In this document: positions 1 to 10,935 of the stretch, in pieces
How positions within the stretch are numbered: the first letter of the stretch is position 1
Layout: every line of letters starts with the position of its first letter
Source: Nepenthes gracilis
Taxonomy: Eukaryota > Streptophyta > Magnoliopsida > Caryophyllales > Nepenthaceae
Assembly: GCA_033239525.1 (NCBI GenBank)
Contig: BSYO01000006.1
Location: 15,648,175-15,712,174 of the forward strand
DNA length: 64,000 nucleotides
Direction of reading: 5' to 3'
Program-made: the position numbers and the translations under genes
The notes under the pieces: generated by a model
Database searches by the model: none
The model's input: only the letters and a program-made list of their open reading frames with translations
Told to the model about the DNA's origin: nothing

Positions 1-1307
1 AAACGGACCTAGACTATCGAACATTTAGATGAAGTTCTCTGGCATGCCTTAGGATATTATGGTGGTAATGGGGGATAACTTCGTTCATGGAGTTATACAT
101 GGTCTGCCCTTCCTTAGGGCGTTCCGATGGAGGCTATTAATCCTCCGATCCTGGAGGCTAATAATCATTCATTGGCTTTGAATTGTGTGTCGTAAACACA
201 ATCGGTCCCTATTATCGTTCTTGTTCTTATTCCAAGATTGTGTGGAGTGAACACAATCTATCCTCGATTATTTGCCCCCTCGGCTAGTAGGGTACACTAG
301 TTGGGTCCTTAGGATATTTAACTAGTATTTTCTGATAAAAGTAACCGAGATTTGGAACTACTTTATGAAACTGTTGCATGTTTAAATAGAATCATGCTTT
401 GCTCCAGTTTCCATGAACTGCTCCTATTCTTTAGACCTGATATTAATGTGTTTTTCTATCCTAGCATGATTTATATTTTCTGAGACCAGTTTACATGAAA
501 ATTACGCTTTCTTCATAATTATCGTACATGTTTCTGCTCATCTGTATTTTATGACCTAAATATGCTTCCATAATCACTGTTTTATCGTATTCATGCCTTG
601 TATGTAACTGCAACTGCCTTACTGTATTATGTTCTACATGAGAGTATTATGTTCTACATATTTTAGGACCTTGTTGGGTTTCGGCTCACTATTTTATTTT
701 TTCCCCTCCAGATAAGGATATAAAAAAGACACTGGATGGTCATGTGTAGCTAAAGTTTAGCGCAGAAAGGTTCTGGAGTCTCGGTAAAGCGTTGAAGATT
801 ACCTTGGAGTAATACTTTAGGAGATTCTGATAGTTTTAATTGTAAATATCTGAATTATGGATGGATTCTGTATAAATGACTGTAATTTGTTCTGTAAACT
901 GTTAAAATAGTATTTATACTTCCGCAGGTTTCTATTAAGGTTATAGATGCTTCCGCTATATATTTTTCTAGTTTCTGTATAGGTCCTAGACGGCATCTCT
1001 CATATGAGTTCCGATGTAGTAGATAGAATAATTGATCTAAAGTTATGGATAGCATTTGAGATCCTGCGAATGCGTGTTGTAGGAAGTGAATTATGATGTT
1101 TGGTTCGTTGTGTGCTTGGATAGGCTTGTTTATATGGATTTGTATTATACATGCTAGTAAATATACATGTTGTATTTCTTATTTCTGTCTAGTTATACAG
1201 GAGACTCTGTCGAAATTATTTTACAATTTAAAGGATTTAAATTATTGATCCTATTCTGTATCTGTCTAACGGAGGGTCCTATAAGGTTTAGAATCCGCTC
1301 CGTCACA
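1..1307 (+). repeat. 3' portion of a Del/Tekay-type LTR
   Basis: Non-coding. It shares a series of blocks in the same order with the two LTR copies near 13.9-15.0 and 15.8-17.0 kb: the 'GGTGGTAAT..GGATAAC' block near 60-80, 'GATTGTGTGGAGTGA' near 238, 'GCTAGTAGGGT' near 283, 'TTGTTGGGTTTCGGCTCACT' at 671-690 followed by a pyrimidine run and CCTCCAGAT, 'TAGGTCCTAGA' near 981, and 'GATCCTGCGAATGCGTGTTG' near 1060. It ends CCGTCACA at 1300-1307, as the other LTR copies do. No primer-binding site follows, so this is a solo LTR or the remnant of one. Its 5' end lies outside the window. Confidence 0.65.
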
Positions 1308-1324
1308 GATACAAAGGTCACTTA

Positions 1325-1460
1325 TTGTACTAGAAGGTTCAGCACTCAATGCTGATCCTACTTTTAAGGTTCTAGCTGCTTCTTATCCATATTTTGCTAA
1401 GAGATTTCTTACTGATTTGAATCCATATCTCAGAGATGCTCTTATTGAGATGCTCATACT
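1325..1460 (+). pseudogene. ABC1-family (AarF/ADCK/UbiB-like) kinase gene fragment
   Basis: About 45 codons read V-L-E-G-x-A-L-N-A-D-P-T-F-K-V-L-A-A-S-Y, then a PYFAKRFLTDLNPYLRDALIEML-like stretch. From memory this matches the C-terminal part of plant chloroplast ABC1 kinases (ABC1K family), which act in plastid quinone and lipid metabolism. The match begins only 18 bp after the LTR end at 1307 and fades after about 1455. No kinase motifs are in the window and no clear splice sites frame the piece. I read it as a truncated gene or a single stranded exon whose upstream part was separated by the LTR. The subfamily is not assigned. A live last exon of a gene starting left of the window cannot be excluded. 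Confidence 0.55.
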
Positions 1461-2050
1461 GGCAGTAAGAGGTGAAATTGTTCTTAATCTTATTGGGTGC
1501 ATGTGTGAGCTCTTAATTTTGAGTGGAGCTTGATACGATGCTGAGGACTCAATGGGAAAAATTGTCTTCTGCTTGCAAGGAGATCTGGTGGGAGGAGAAG
1601 CTCCGTCGAACGTGGGATCCTAGACGAGCTTGCGTTGAAGTTGGTGTTCGACAGTTTAACAGTGGCAATATTTTGTCAAGCTTTTTCCTCATTTAACCTT
1701 AAGAATAAGGTTCTTGTGATGGAGACGGCAATGTTGCGAACTCATCGATACACCCTCGGAAACTCACTCACCGAATGTACGGGGCTCATTAATCCACCCT
1801 TGGTAGCCGAGTACCTCGAATACTGCCAACCAATCACCCAATTGCCAGAAGGAGCTCCTGGACCATCCAGCCTCCCCTTAAGCTCTAGGACTACATTTAA
1901 TTACTTTCTGTTTTGGTTCTACTTATACATTTAATTGCTGCCACCGTATACATTTGACACTTAAGTCAGAAATCTTTTCGAAATAATAGAAAGATATTAG
2001 AGGATGCGATGAATGTATAGATATATATAGTGGTGGATTGAATATTTAGA
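1461..2050 (+). other. Unassigned stretch next to the ABC1K fragment
   Basis: This has gene-like base composition but no product I recognise. A plus-strand reading frame of about 99 codons runs 1635-1934, and a 52-codon frame starts with ATG at 1540. Neither resembles ABC1 kinase or retroelement proteins, and they overlap in different frames, so at most one is real. It may be 3' flank or eroded exon of the preceding gene. Confidence 0.3.
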
Positions 2051-2051
2051 T

Positions 2052-4365
2052 GCGCCAACTAAAGGGTGGCTTAGAAGTACGCTTTCGAGGGGCGGCTTAG
2101 AAGTATGCCTACCGAGGGGCGGCTTGGAGGTGCACCCTACTTAGGAGCAATTTGGAGTGCCTGCAAAGGGGAGGCTTGGAGGTGTCCTGGCAGAGGGGCG
2201 TCTTAGAAGTGCACCTGGCAGAGGGGTGTTTTGGAAGAGCACCTGTAGAGGGGCAGTTTAGAGGTGTGCCCGGCAGAGAAGCATCTTAGAGTAGTGCCTG
2301 TAGAGGGGGATCTTAGAGGAGCACCTGCAGAGGGGGATTTTGGAGGTGCGCGTATCTGAGGGGAGTCGTAGAGGTGCTCCTATGGAGGAACGGCTTGGGG
2401 GTGCGCCTGACTAAGGGGCGTCTCGAAGGTGCACTAGCTGAGAGGAGGTTGGAGGTGCACTCGCAGAGGGGTGGCCTAGAGGTACGCCTTACGGAGGAGC
2501 GGCTTAGAGGAGCACCCTCAGAGGGGTGGCTTAGAGGTTCGCCCAACAGAGGGGTATCTTAGAGAAGTGCCCACAGAGGGGCGTTTTGTAGGTGCGCCCA
2601 TATGAGGGGCGACTTGGAGGTGCACCCAACTAGGGGCGTCTTAAAAGTAGGCTCATAGATGGGCAGTTTGGAGGTACGTCCGGCTAAGGCTCATCTTAGA
2701 GGTGTGCCCATTGAACAAAAGCTTTAAAGTGCACCTGGCTAAGGGGCGTCTTTGAGGTGTGCCTATTGAAGGACGGCTCGGAGGTGTGCCTGACTGAGAG
2801 TCAGCTTAGAGGTACACCCCGTAGAGGGGTGTCTTCGAAAAGCACGTGACAAAGAGGCAACTTAGAAGAGCACCCACAAAGGAGCATCTTAGATGAGTGC
2901 CCTCAGAGGTGCATTTTGGGGATATGCCTGACTAATGGGTGATTTGGAGGTACGCCCGGCTGAGTGGCGGCTTAGAGGTGTGCCCAGTAGAGGGATGTCT
3001 TAGAGGAACACCCATAGAAGGGTAGCTTAGAGGTGTGCCTAGTAGACAGCATCTTAGAGGAGCACCCACAGAGGGGCATTTTGGAAGTGTAGTTAGAGAT
3101 GCGCCAGATTGAGGGACATCTTAAAGGTACACCCGTGGAGGAGCGACTCGGAGGTGTGCTTGGTTGAGGGCCTTTGTGAGGTGGGCCCACTGAGGGGCGG
3201 CTTGGAGGTGTGTCAGGTTTAGGGCAGCTTAGAGGTGCGCTCGGCAAAGAGGCGTCTTGGATGTCCGTTCGATAGAGGGATGACTTAGAGGAGCACCCAC
3301 AAAGAGGTGTTTTAGAGGAGCAACCGCAGAAGGGCATTTTAAGGGTGTGACCAGTTGAGGGGTAGCTTAGAGGTGCACCCGGTTGAGAGGCATCTTAGAG
3401 GTGCACCGGGTTGAGGGACATCTTAGAGGTGTGCCCGTTTAGGAACGGCTTGGAGGTGCGCTTGGCTGAAGGGCATCTTAGAGGTGCGTCTAGTAGAAGG
3501 ACGACTTGTGCCTGCAGAGAAGCGGCTTAGAGGTACACCCGACAATGGGAAGTCTTGGAGGTGCGCTCGATAGAAGGGTGATTTAAAGGAGCGCTCACAG
3601 AGGGGTGTCTTAGAGGAGCGCCCATAGAGTGGCGTTTTGGCTATGCGTTCAGTTACGATGTGGCTTAGAGGTGCGCTCGTAGAGGGGCGACTTGGAGGTG
3701 TGCCTGGCTGACGGGCGACTTAGCGATGCACCCGACAAAGCGGCGTCTTAAAAGTGTGCTTGGCAGAGGGGCGTTTTAGAGAAGCGTCCACAGAGGAGCG
3801 TTTTGAGAGTGTGCCCAGGTGAGGGGCAACTTGGAGATGCACTAGAAGATGGGCAGATTACAGGTACACCCGGCAAAGAGACATATTAGAGGTGCGCCCG
3901 GTAGAGAGGCGTCTTAGAGTAACACTCGCAGAGGAGTGGCTTAGAGGTGCGCCCTAGAAATGGGAGTATTAGAAGAGCCCCAGCAGAGGGGGGTTTTGGA
4001 GGTGCAGCCAGCTAAGAGACGGCTTAAAGGTGCGCCCACTGAAGGGCAACTTGGACGTGTGCCCGGCAGAGGGGTGTCTTAGAGGTACGTCCAATAGAGC
4101 GGTGACTTAGTGGAACGCTTGTAGAAAGGTGTCTTAGAGGTGTGCTCACAGAGGGAAATTTTGAGGGTGCGCCTGGCTAAGGGGTGACTTGAAGGTGCTC
4201 CTGGTTGAGGGGCGGCTTAGAGGTGCACTCGGTAGAGGGACGTTTTGGAGGTGTGCTCAGCAAAGGGGCATCTTGGAGGTATTTCGACAAAGGGACGACT
4301 TGGAGGAACGCTCTCAAAGGGACGTCATAGAGGTGCGCCTGCAGAGGGACAGCTTGGGAGTGCAC
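2052..4365 (+). repeat. 28-bp minisatellite, roughly 80 degenerate copies
   Basis: Direct repeats of about 28 bp, built around GGGGCGGCTTAGAGGTGCGC followed by CCGGCAGA or a variant, run without a break for 2.3 kb. Units vary at many positions (GGCGTCTTAGA, GGTGTTTTGGA, GTGCACCTGGCT), and no two neighbours look identical, which suggests an old array. The plus strand is G-rich (GAGGGG in most units). Since 28 is not a multiple of 3, the array makes several chance reading frames on both strands made of the same peptide in shifting phase. I take these as non-coding. Confidence 0.85.
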
Positions 4366-4384
4366 CTAAAGACTCGAGATTCAG

Positions 4385-4935
4385 CTCCTAGATAGGGAGG
4401 TTGAGTCCCTAAATGGGCCCCTGAAAGCAAAGTTGGCCTCCTGCTGGACGGAGTGCTCCTACCTCCAGGGCAGAGGGTTGACTCTTGGACAATGTGCTCC
4501 TGTCTCCGGGATGAAGGGCTACAGGATCCCGGTTGGAAGGCTCTTGACTCCCAGATGGAGGGCTCCTGACTCTGGGATGGAGGGCCCTTGGCTTCACAAC
4601 GAAGGATTGGCTCCAGGATGGAGGACTCAAGGCTCCAAGACAGAGGATTGGCTCTGGGATAGAAGACTCGTGGCTCCGAGATGGAGGATTCCTTGCTTCC
4701 AGACGGAAGGCTCTTGGCTCCAGGATGGAGGGCTCCTAGCTTCGAGACGGAGGACTCCTGGCTCTACAACGGAGGGCTCCTGGCTCTTGGACGGAGTGCT
4801 CTTGACTCCAAGATGAACGGTTAGCTTCAGGGCGGAGAACTCGTGACACCTGGACAGAGTGCACCTGGTTCGGGACCGAGTGCGATAGGTTCCCGGATGA
4901 AGGGCGACTCCTGAATGAAGGGTAGGCCTCCTAGA
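4385..4935 (+). repeat. 22-bp minisatellite adjoining the 28-bp array
   Basis: About 25 degenerate units of roughly 22 bp with the core GACGGAGGGCTCCTGGCTCC (variants GATGGAGGACTC, GGATGGAGGGCTCCTGACTC). It begins where the 28-bp array stops, so two unrelated G-rich arrays lie side by side. Open frames across it on both strands are products of the repeat. The following 250 bp (4936-5186) hold nothing I recognise. Confidence 0.75.
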
Positions 4936-5186
4936 AGGAGTAATTTTGACTGGAGGGCAGGCCCCCTTCCTAGGAATATCGAGCAATTTGGAGCTTATCC
5001 TTCCGCATTTGAGGGTGACTAGCTTTGTAGTGTGATCTGCTGATGCACTCCTCTTACTTGGATAATGTGGGACCTTTCACTTTGAAAAAAATTTTATTGG
5101 GCTGGAGTTGAGTTGTAGGCCTACTATGGGGCTTGACCCCTCTCAACCATGGCTGTCGAACCCATCAAACATATTACATACTATCA

Positions 5187-7319
5187 TGTCCCAAATTTTA
5201 ATCCTGATACTTTTGATTATCAACAATAATTATTATCTAATTAACAAGCTAATTAATATTGCATGTGAAATTTATCTCAATACCTCAACAAACAAAAAAA
5301 AGATAACATTGACCAAACACAGGAATCAAAAAGTGCCACGTCTTATGTGGCTCCGTCACCGATCAAATCATGATGTCAAATTATACATATGGAGTCATGT
5401 CTTTCATAAAAAATCAGAGTACAAGATTAAACTGAAACTAGATTCCACCGCTATCTACTGCTAGGTAGCCAACATCCTAACAGCAAACCATAATCAATAT
5501 AAACTACATCCACATAATACTATATAAATCAGCATTCGTCTTACAATTTACAAGGCATAATCTAATTAGCTTAAACACATTAAACTATTATCTGAAACTA
5601 TAATACCATATTAGACATTCCATATTTTCGATCTAAACTCTTCAAACAACTTTCTTCTTCGGTCATGATCATCCTGCAAGTATCCGAGCCTCTTATTTAA
5701 AAGGTTCAGTAAAATAGAAGTAATGAGTGAGCTAAAGGCAAAACAAGGCATTTAATATTGTAATTAAATATATATAAATTGTATTTAAAATATATCAGAA
5801 GGAATAATATATCAGATTTCAGTATAATACTATAAAATTCTATGATAATGTATATTCTCAATTTTTCAGATTTACTTATCATATTCTTATTTAATTCATG
5901 TCATCAAATTATACTGAAACATAATTTTCTTAAAGACTAAGGACTAGTAGAGCCTCACCGAATAAATGTATGGATAATCAAAGTTTAGATTATATTTGTT
6001 TCTATACAACTAAAGGCAATACGTTACGATTCAAGATTCGTACGTGAGCCGTGATACATATAACATTATAGATGGGGTTGAATACCACTTTTTACCAGCG
6101 AATGATAGGTTAAATCTCGATTACCATTATAATTCACTAAGGCTTGTCGTAATATATCACCCACTGAACTAGTACTATGGTCTGATACTTATACTTATGA
6201 AAACTCTATATATTTATTATATTTTTTATTTAAAAGAATATTCTTAATTCTTGACATAATTATAAAGTTTTCTCTTTATATTCTATAAATTCTTAGCACA
6301 CAGTTCTTAAACTTTCAACAGAAATATAGTCATGATAAATTTTAAAATATAAAATGCTAAATTAACAAGATAGTGCAAAAAATTTAGCAATACTGTAGGA
6401 AAATTACCAACATTGAAATATCTCAGCAATTTCAATTCAAATAATATACATACGGGGCCATATTTACTAAACTTTAGAACATGTAAGCATATATATAAAG
6501 GTCCAGAATATGCTGTAACAAAATATACGAAATTTATCACATATAAAATCATTAAGTTATGATTTAAACACATGCATGTAGGAAAATTACAGAAAAATAA
6601 CTTAAATTCCAAAATATATGAACTAATGATATGATTCTCCATAAAAATCATAAAGAATAGGAGTGAGAGTTTATACATGTGAAACTTAAATAATTAACTT
6701 TGACAACATGTTTAGCGGGAGCATTTCAAAAAAAAAAATGCTCCGAAAATTGAAAAAGAAATAGCAACAAAGGAAAAAAAGGCTTGAAATGCACTTGTTT
6801 TTTCTCTAAATTACCCAAAATCTAGATTAGATTCACTTGAATTAAATTTCTTTAGCTTCCTCTGTCTCTTTCTCTCTCTTCTCCTTGTCTCCTTCTCTCT
6901 CTTCTCTCAAACTCTGCTAAAAAATGACAAAAAATCAATTGGATCCTCTATTTATATTGAACTGGCACTGGAGCGTTGGTCGAGCATGAGTGTGGCACTA
7001 CGGCTAAGCACTGTGGCGCATGAGCATTGCCTCGGGCACATTTCAAGCATGGGCATTCTGCCACAGTATGCTTTGGCCGTGCCTCGAGCGCTTGTATACT
7101 AGTTTGTGCGCTCAAACACTGAGAAGGTGTCCATTTGGCGTAGTTACACTATCCATCCCATGCATTGGCGAACGTCGGGTGCCAATCAGGCATCCATCAA
7201 CTCTATATAATTCAATCCAATTTTAACTTTTGACCCAAATTTTTTATTCATTGACCTCAATTTTAATTATATTAATATAATTAATTATATTTAGGATGAA
7301 ATTCAATATCAAACCTTCA
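5187..7319 (-). repeat. 3' LTR of the chromovirus
   Basis: It begins TGTCCC at 5187 and ends TTCA at 7319, so on the minus strand it runs TGAAGG to GGGACA. It aligns along its length with 18287-20431; for example ATTATCAACAATAATWATT near 5217 and 18334, and the GGAGTACA..ATTAAACTGAAACTA block near 5416 and 18511. A CT-rich transcript-leader block (6850-6910), a TATA box and a region of CTCGAGC-like direct repeats (about 6970-7120) give the usual U3-R order for the minus strand. Confidence 0.8.
6948..6956 (-). promoter_or_regulatory. TATA box of the 3' LTR
   Basis: The minus strand reads TATAAATAG, a textbook plant TATA box. The CT-rich leader of the LTR transcript lies just downstream (6850-6910 on the plus strand). 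The partner LTR has TATAAATAAA at about 20062-20071. Confidence 0.6.
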
Positions 7320-7332
7320 TTTCTCCCCTCTT
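7320..7332 (-). other. Polypurine tract of the chromovirus
   Basis: The minus strand reads AGAGGGGAGAAA directly before the LTR start TGAAGG. It lies 35 bp after the pol stop codon, the expected place for plus-strand DNA priming in an LTR retrotransposon. Confidence 0.7.
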
Positions 7333-7366
7333 TATAAAAAGTTTATCCTTAAAATTTTTATGTACC

Positions 7367-8640
7367 TTATAGAAAAAACAAGTGTGGGCACTTTTCCTGA
7401 ATCTTGTCTTCTCTTTTCAACATCGCTTCTTCATAGAATGGTTCCTCCACAAGATTTTGACTAACGGAATCATCTTTGCTCGAAGCAGTTGATCCATTCT
7501 TCCTAAAATCTAAATCGGTTCCTCAATGTACATTAAATCTTCGTTTATCTTTAACGGTTCATATTCAATGATGTGTGAGGGGTTATGGACATACTTTCGA
7601 AGTATCGACACAAGGAATACGTTGTGAACATCATCAAGATTTGGATGTAAAGCTTGTTTATAGGCTACTTCATTGATGCTATCCAAGATCTCAAATGGTC
7701 TAATAAATATCGGTTTTAATTTTTCTTTGATCCTAAATCTTGAAATTCTCTTCGACAGAGATATCTTAAAAAATGCGTGGTCTCCAACATCAAAACTCAA
7801 CTTTGATCTCCTCTGATCGAATAACTTTTTTGTCAACTTTGAATAACTTTCAACTGATTGTAGATCAAACGAATCTTATCGAACATCTCTTAAATAACCT
7901 TCGGTCCCAAAAGTCTCCGATTGCCACTCTCCTCCTAATGAATTAGGGAATAATATTTTTTCCATACAAAGTCTCAAATGGAGACATACCAATGCTTACT
8001 TGGTAGCTATTATTAGATGAAAATTCGGCTAATGTTAGATAATCATTCCAATTACCTTTCATTTTCAAAATTAAAACTTTCAACATGTCCTATAGAATTT
8101 GAATTATTCGCTCTAATTGTCCATTCATTTAGAAATGATAAGTTGTACTGAATTTTAAATTGATCCACAATTCTTGGTGCAAACATTCTTAAATTTTTGA
8201 GATAAACCTTGGGTCTTGATCTAATATAATGAAAGTTGGCACACCATACAATCAACCACCTCATTAATATACAATCTTGCTAATCGATCTCTACAAAACA
8301 TCGTCTGAATAGCAATGAAATGAGTCAAGTTAGTGAGATGATCAATAATCACCCAAACGGTATCATGATTTATCGATGTTGTTGGCAATCCCATCACAAA
8401 ATCTATTGTTGTGCCCTCCCATTTTCAGTTGAGGGTTAGCATAGGTTGTAATAGGTTGGGTAACTTCTTGTACTCGGCCTTCAACTATTAACATATCAAT
8501 CATCTTTTAAAATTAGCTGCTATTTCTTTTTTTATGTTCTGCCACCAAAATAGTTTCTTTAAATCTTGATATATGTTATTAATTCTCGAGTGGATAGTGC
8601 ACTTTGATCGATAAGTCTCATTCATAATTTTTTTCTTTCA
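7367..8640 (-). pseudogene. Chromovirus integrase with C-terminal chromodomain, broken
   Basis: Integrase inserts element cDNA into host DNA; the chromodomain directs it to modified histones. On the minus strand the order is: zinc-binding part (near 8560-8640), catalytic core remnants with the ...DFVMGLP and W-V-I-I-D-H-L-T motifs (about 8310-8420), then a well-kept C-terminal block (7510-7836) with VGDHAFFKISL, RPFEIL, HNVFLVSILRKY and HIIEYEPL. The chromodomain follows (P-I-*-I-L-G-R...I-P-L-V-K-I-L-W-R-N-H-S), with a TAG at the conserved Gln and a one-base frameshift before the terminal PHLF-like end and a TAA at 7367-7369. Stops and frameshifts scatter through the core. The family identity is firm; it cannot make a working enzyme. 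Confidence 0.75.
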
Positions 8641-8859
8641 ATTCTCTAATATTCGGCACACATATCCGATCCAAAAAACTAAAACTTCATTTGCCCAAAC
8701 ACTAAAGTTTGCTCTAGAGTTCCTATTCAAATCTTTAGCACTGTCTACCAAAATGGATCGACCATTTGAGCTCCTTTTATTCTCTCCAGAATCTCCAGTT
8801 GTACTTAAAAATAACACAATATCATTGAGTACCTTGAGAGTACCTTTTAATATCACATT

Positions 8860-9447
8860 GTTTCATACATCTCAGTATTTCCATCTCCTTAATCCTCAAA
8901 TGAACTATAAAACTTGTCATTCGACGATTTAAGGCATCCGCTACAATATTAGCTTTTTTCGATTTGTGCTAAATGTTAAATCATGATCCTTTAGGAAATC
9001 CATCCATTTTCACTATCTCATGTTCAACTCCTTTTGAGAGAAAAGATACTTAAGACTTTTATAATCTAAATACACTAAGAATTTTTCTCCATAAAGATAA
9101 TGTTTCTAAATTTTTAATGGAAAGATCGACAGCACTAATTCTAGATTATGTATAGGATAATTTCTTTCATGCGTCTTTAATTGTCGCGATCCATATGCAA
9201 TCATTTTTCCATACTACATAAGAACATACCTCCTAAGTCCAGTCTTAGAAGTATCACAATAGACTACAAATTCTTTGAATCCTTCCGGGATCGTCAAAAT
9301 TAGAGCTATCGTGAGACAGTCATTCAATTCTTGAAAACTCTTTTCATAATCCTCCATCCAATCAAATTTGACCTTTTCATGAAAATTTTGGAAAAAAAAT
9401 TCTCTAAAAATCTCAAATAATAACCTATCATTCCCAAAAAGCTCCAA
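8860..9447 (-). pseudogene. Chromovirus RNase H region
   Basis: RNase H removes the RNA template during reverse transcription. The clearest part (9214-9447) reads F-D-W-M-E-D-Y-E-K-S-F-Q-E-L-N, then T-I-P-E-G-F, then F-V-V-Y-C-D-T-S-K-T-G-L, the RT connection and the first catalytic Asp of the RNase H fold. Further left, broken frames keep YPIHNLELVLSIFPLKI and FLVYLDYKSLKYLFSQKELN. Frames change near 9213 and again around 8990, and stops are frequent. Confidence 0.7.
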
Positions 9448-9489
9448 ACCTCGGTCACCATTGTCAGTCGGCTCCCATTTATTACAACT

Positions 9490-10140
9490 TCAACCTTCTT
9501 GGGATCAACCAAAATGCCTCATTTGGAAATGATATGGCCCAAAAATATAACTTCTTCAAGTCAAAATTTGTATTTCTTTAATTTGGCATATAAACTCCTT
9601 TCTCACAACATTTGAGCACAATCCTCAAGTGCGTCTCATACTCTTCAAAATTTTTCGAATATATTAACATATCATCAATAAGAACCACAAAAAACTTGTC
9701 AAAATAGGGTGAAAATACCCAATTCATGAAGTCCATAAAAGTTGCAGCGGTGTTAGTTAACCCAAAAAGTATGACGAACAACTCATAATGCCCATACCTC
9801 TTTTGAAAAACCGTCTTCTCCGTGTCTTCCTTATTAATCCTCAATTAATGATAATCCAAACAAAGATCAATATTTGAAAATACTTTGGCTCCTTACAATT
9901 GATTAAACAAATCATTAATTCTCAGTAATGGATACTTATTCTTGATGGTAGTTTTTTCAGTTACTGATAATCTATATACAATTGCATAGACCCATCCTTC
10001 TTCACAAATAGTATCAGAGTATCCCATGGAGATACACTTGACCAGATGAAATCTTTCTCTAGTAGCTCTCACAATTGTTGTTTCAATTCTTTGAGTTCTA
10101 ATGGTGCTATTTTATAAGGAATCTTTGATATAGGTGCCAC
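9490..10140 (-). pseudogene. Chromovirus reverse transcriptase, broken
   Basis: The palm domain is recognisable at 9578-9844: RINKEDTEKTVFQKRYGHYE, FGLTNTAATFMDFMN and the catalytic box V-V-L-I-D-D-M-L-I-Y-S-K, which corresponds to Y-I-D-D in active enzymes. Upstream pieces (9850-10130) carry the finger region in two frames with stops. A separate frame at 9324-9512 holds the thumb (VDPKKVEVV). The polymerase would copy element RNA to DNA; here it is split over at least three frames. Confidence 0.75.
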
Positions 10141-10514
10141 TCCAGGTATCATCTCGAACTCAAATTCAGTCTCTCGGTTCGGCAGTAGTCCCAGTAAATC
10201 TTTTGAAAAAAGTCTTCCAACTCACATACTACTAGTATGTCCCTTGCTAGAACATTATGACCCCTAACCATACTTGCATAAGCCAAATAGGTTTGACATC
10301 CACTCTTCAACAAATGGCAAGCATGCAATACCAAAATCATGTATGGGGATTGTTTATGTATTGCTCCTTGAAAATAAAAGGATTCACATCCCATAATTAT
10401 AAAATACACATTCTTATGAAAAAATCGATATTAGCATGATAACTAGCTAGCAAATCCATGTCTAGGATTACACCAAAGTATGCATGTCTAACAAATTTAA
10501 ATCTACTACCAACT

Positions 10515-10745
10515 TCAACCCATTAACCCAAATAACACACTTGAGTACACAATGTCCGTAATGAAAGACAATCCCGTATGTGTTGACACTATCAATGAAA
10601 AATCCATGATCCTTGGGGGTGACATCAAATATTGAGCAAACTTAGAAGACATAAATGAATGTATTGACCCCGAATCCAAAAGCACATCAGCTAAAGTTTT
10701 AAAAATGGTAAGTTTATCTTCTACCACTGTGGGCAACACATCCAC
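10515..10745 (-). pseudogene. Chromovirus aspartic protease domain
   Basis: The minus strand reads L-A-D-V-L-L-D-S-G-S-I-H-S-F-M-S-S-K-F-A, the retropepsin active-site motif (D-S/T-G) followed by the S-F-I-S-like segment usual in plant chromoviruses. It would cut the Gag-Pol polyprotein. It sits between the zinc knuckles on its right and the RT on its left, as expected. The domain is open for about 76 codons but is isolated from its neighbours by stops. Confidence 0.7.
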
Positions 10746-10829
10746 ATCTTAGGTCGTCATTACAAATGCTGTTCCCAAAGCACTTAGCTTCCTCGCTATT
10801 TGCCTCGAGGGATGAGGGTAGTCCTTGAT

Positions 10830-10935
10830 CACATGGTTAGGCTGGCTACAATTAAGACATGCACCAAGATCTTGTAGCATGACCTCCCTCCATGAGATCT
10901 TGCACAATATGGGCACACGAGAATTGATTGTTAAG
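10830..10935 (-). pseudogene. Gag zinc-knuckle remnant
   Basis: The minus strand contains two knuckle-like motifs in shifted frames: C-P-Y-C-A-R-S-H-G-G-R-S-C-Y-K and C-L-N-C-S-Q-P-N-H-V-I-K-D-Y-P. The second is a CCHC nucleic-acid-binding knuckle whose last Cys is Tyr. A frameshift separates them. This is the C-terminal end of gag; the N-terminal part lies at 17.4-18.3 kb beyond the inserted LTRs. Confidence 0.6.

Noticed and set aside
2313..4365. Several Ser/Pro/Thr-rich or Arg/Gly-rich open frames on both strands of the 28-bp array
   Set aside because: They are read-through of a 28-bp repeat in successive phases; the same peptide appears in different frames and overlapping frames are open on both strands.
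2052..4935. CRISPR-like array
   Set aside because: Units follow one another with no unique spacers, and the surrounding DNA is plant nuclear.
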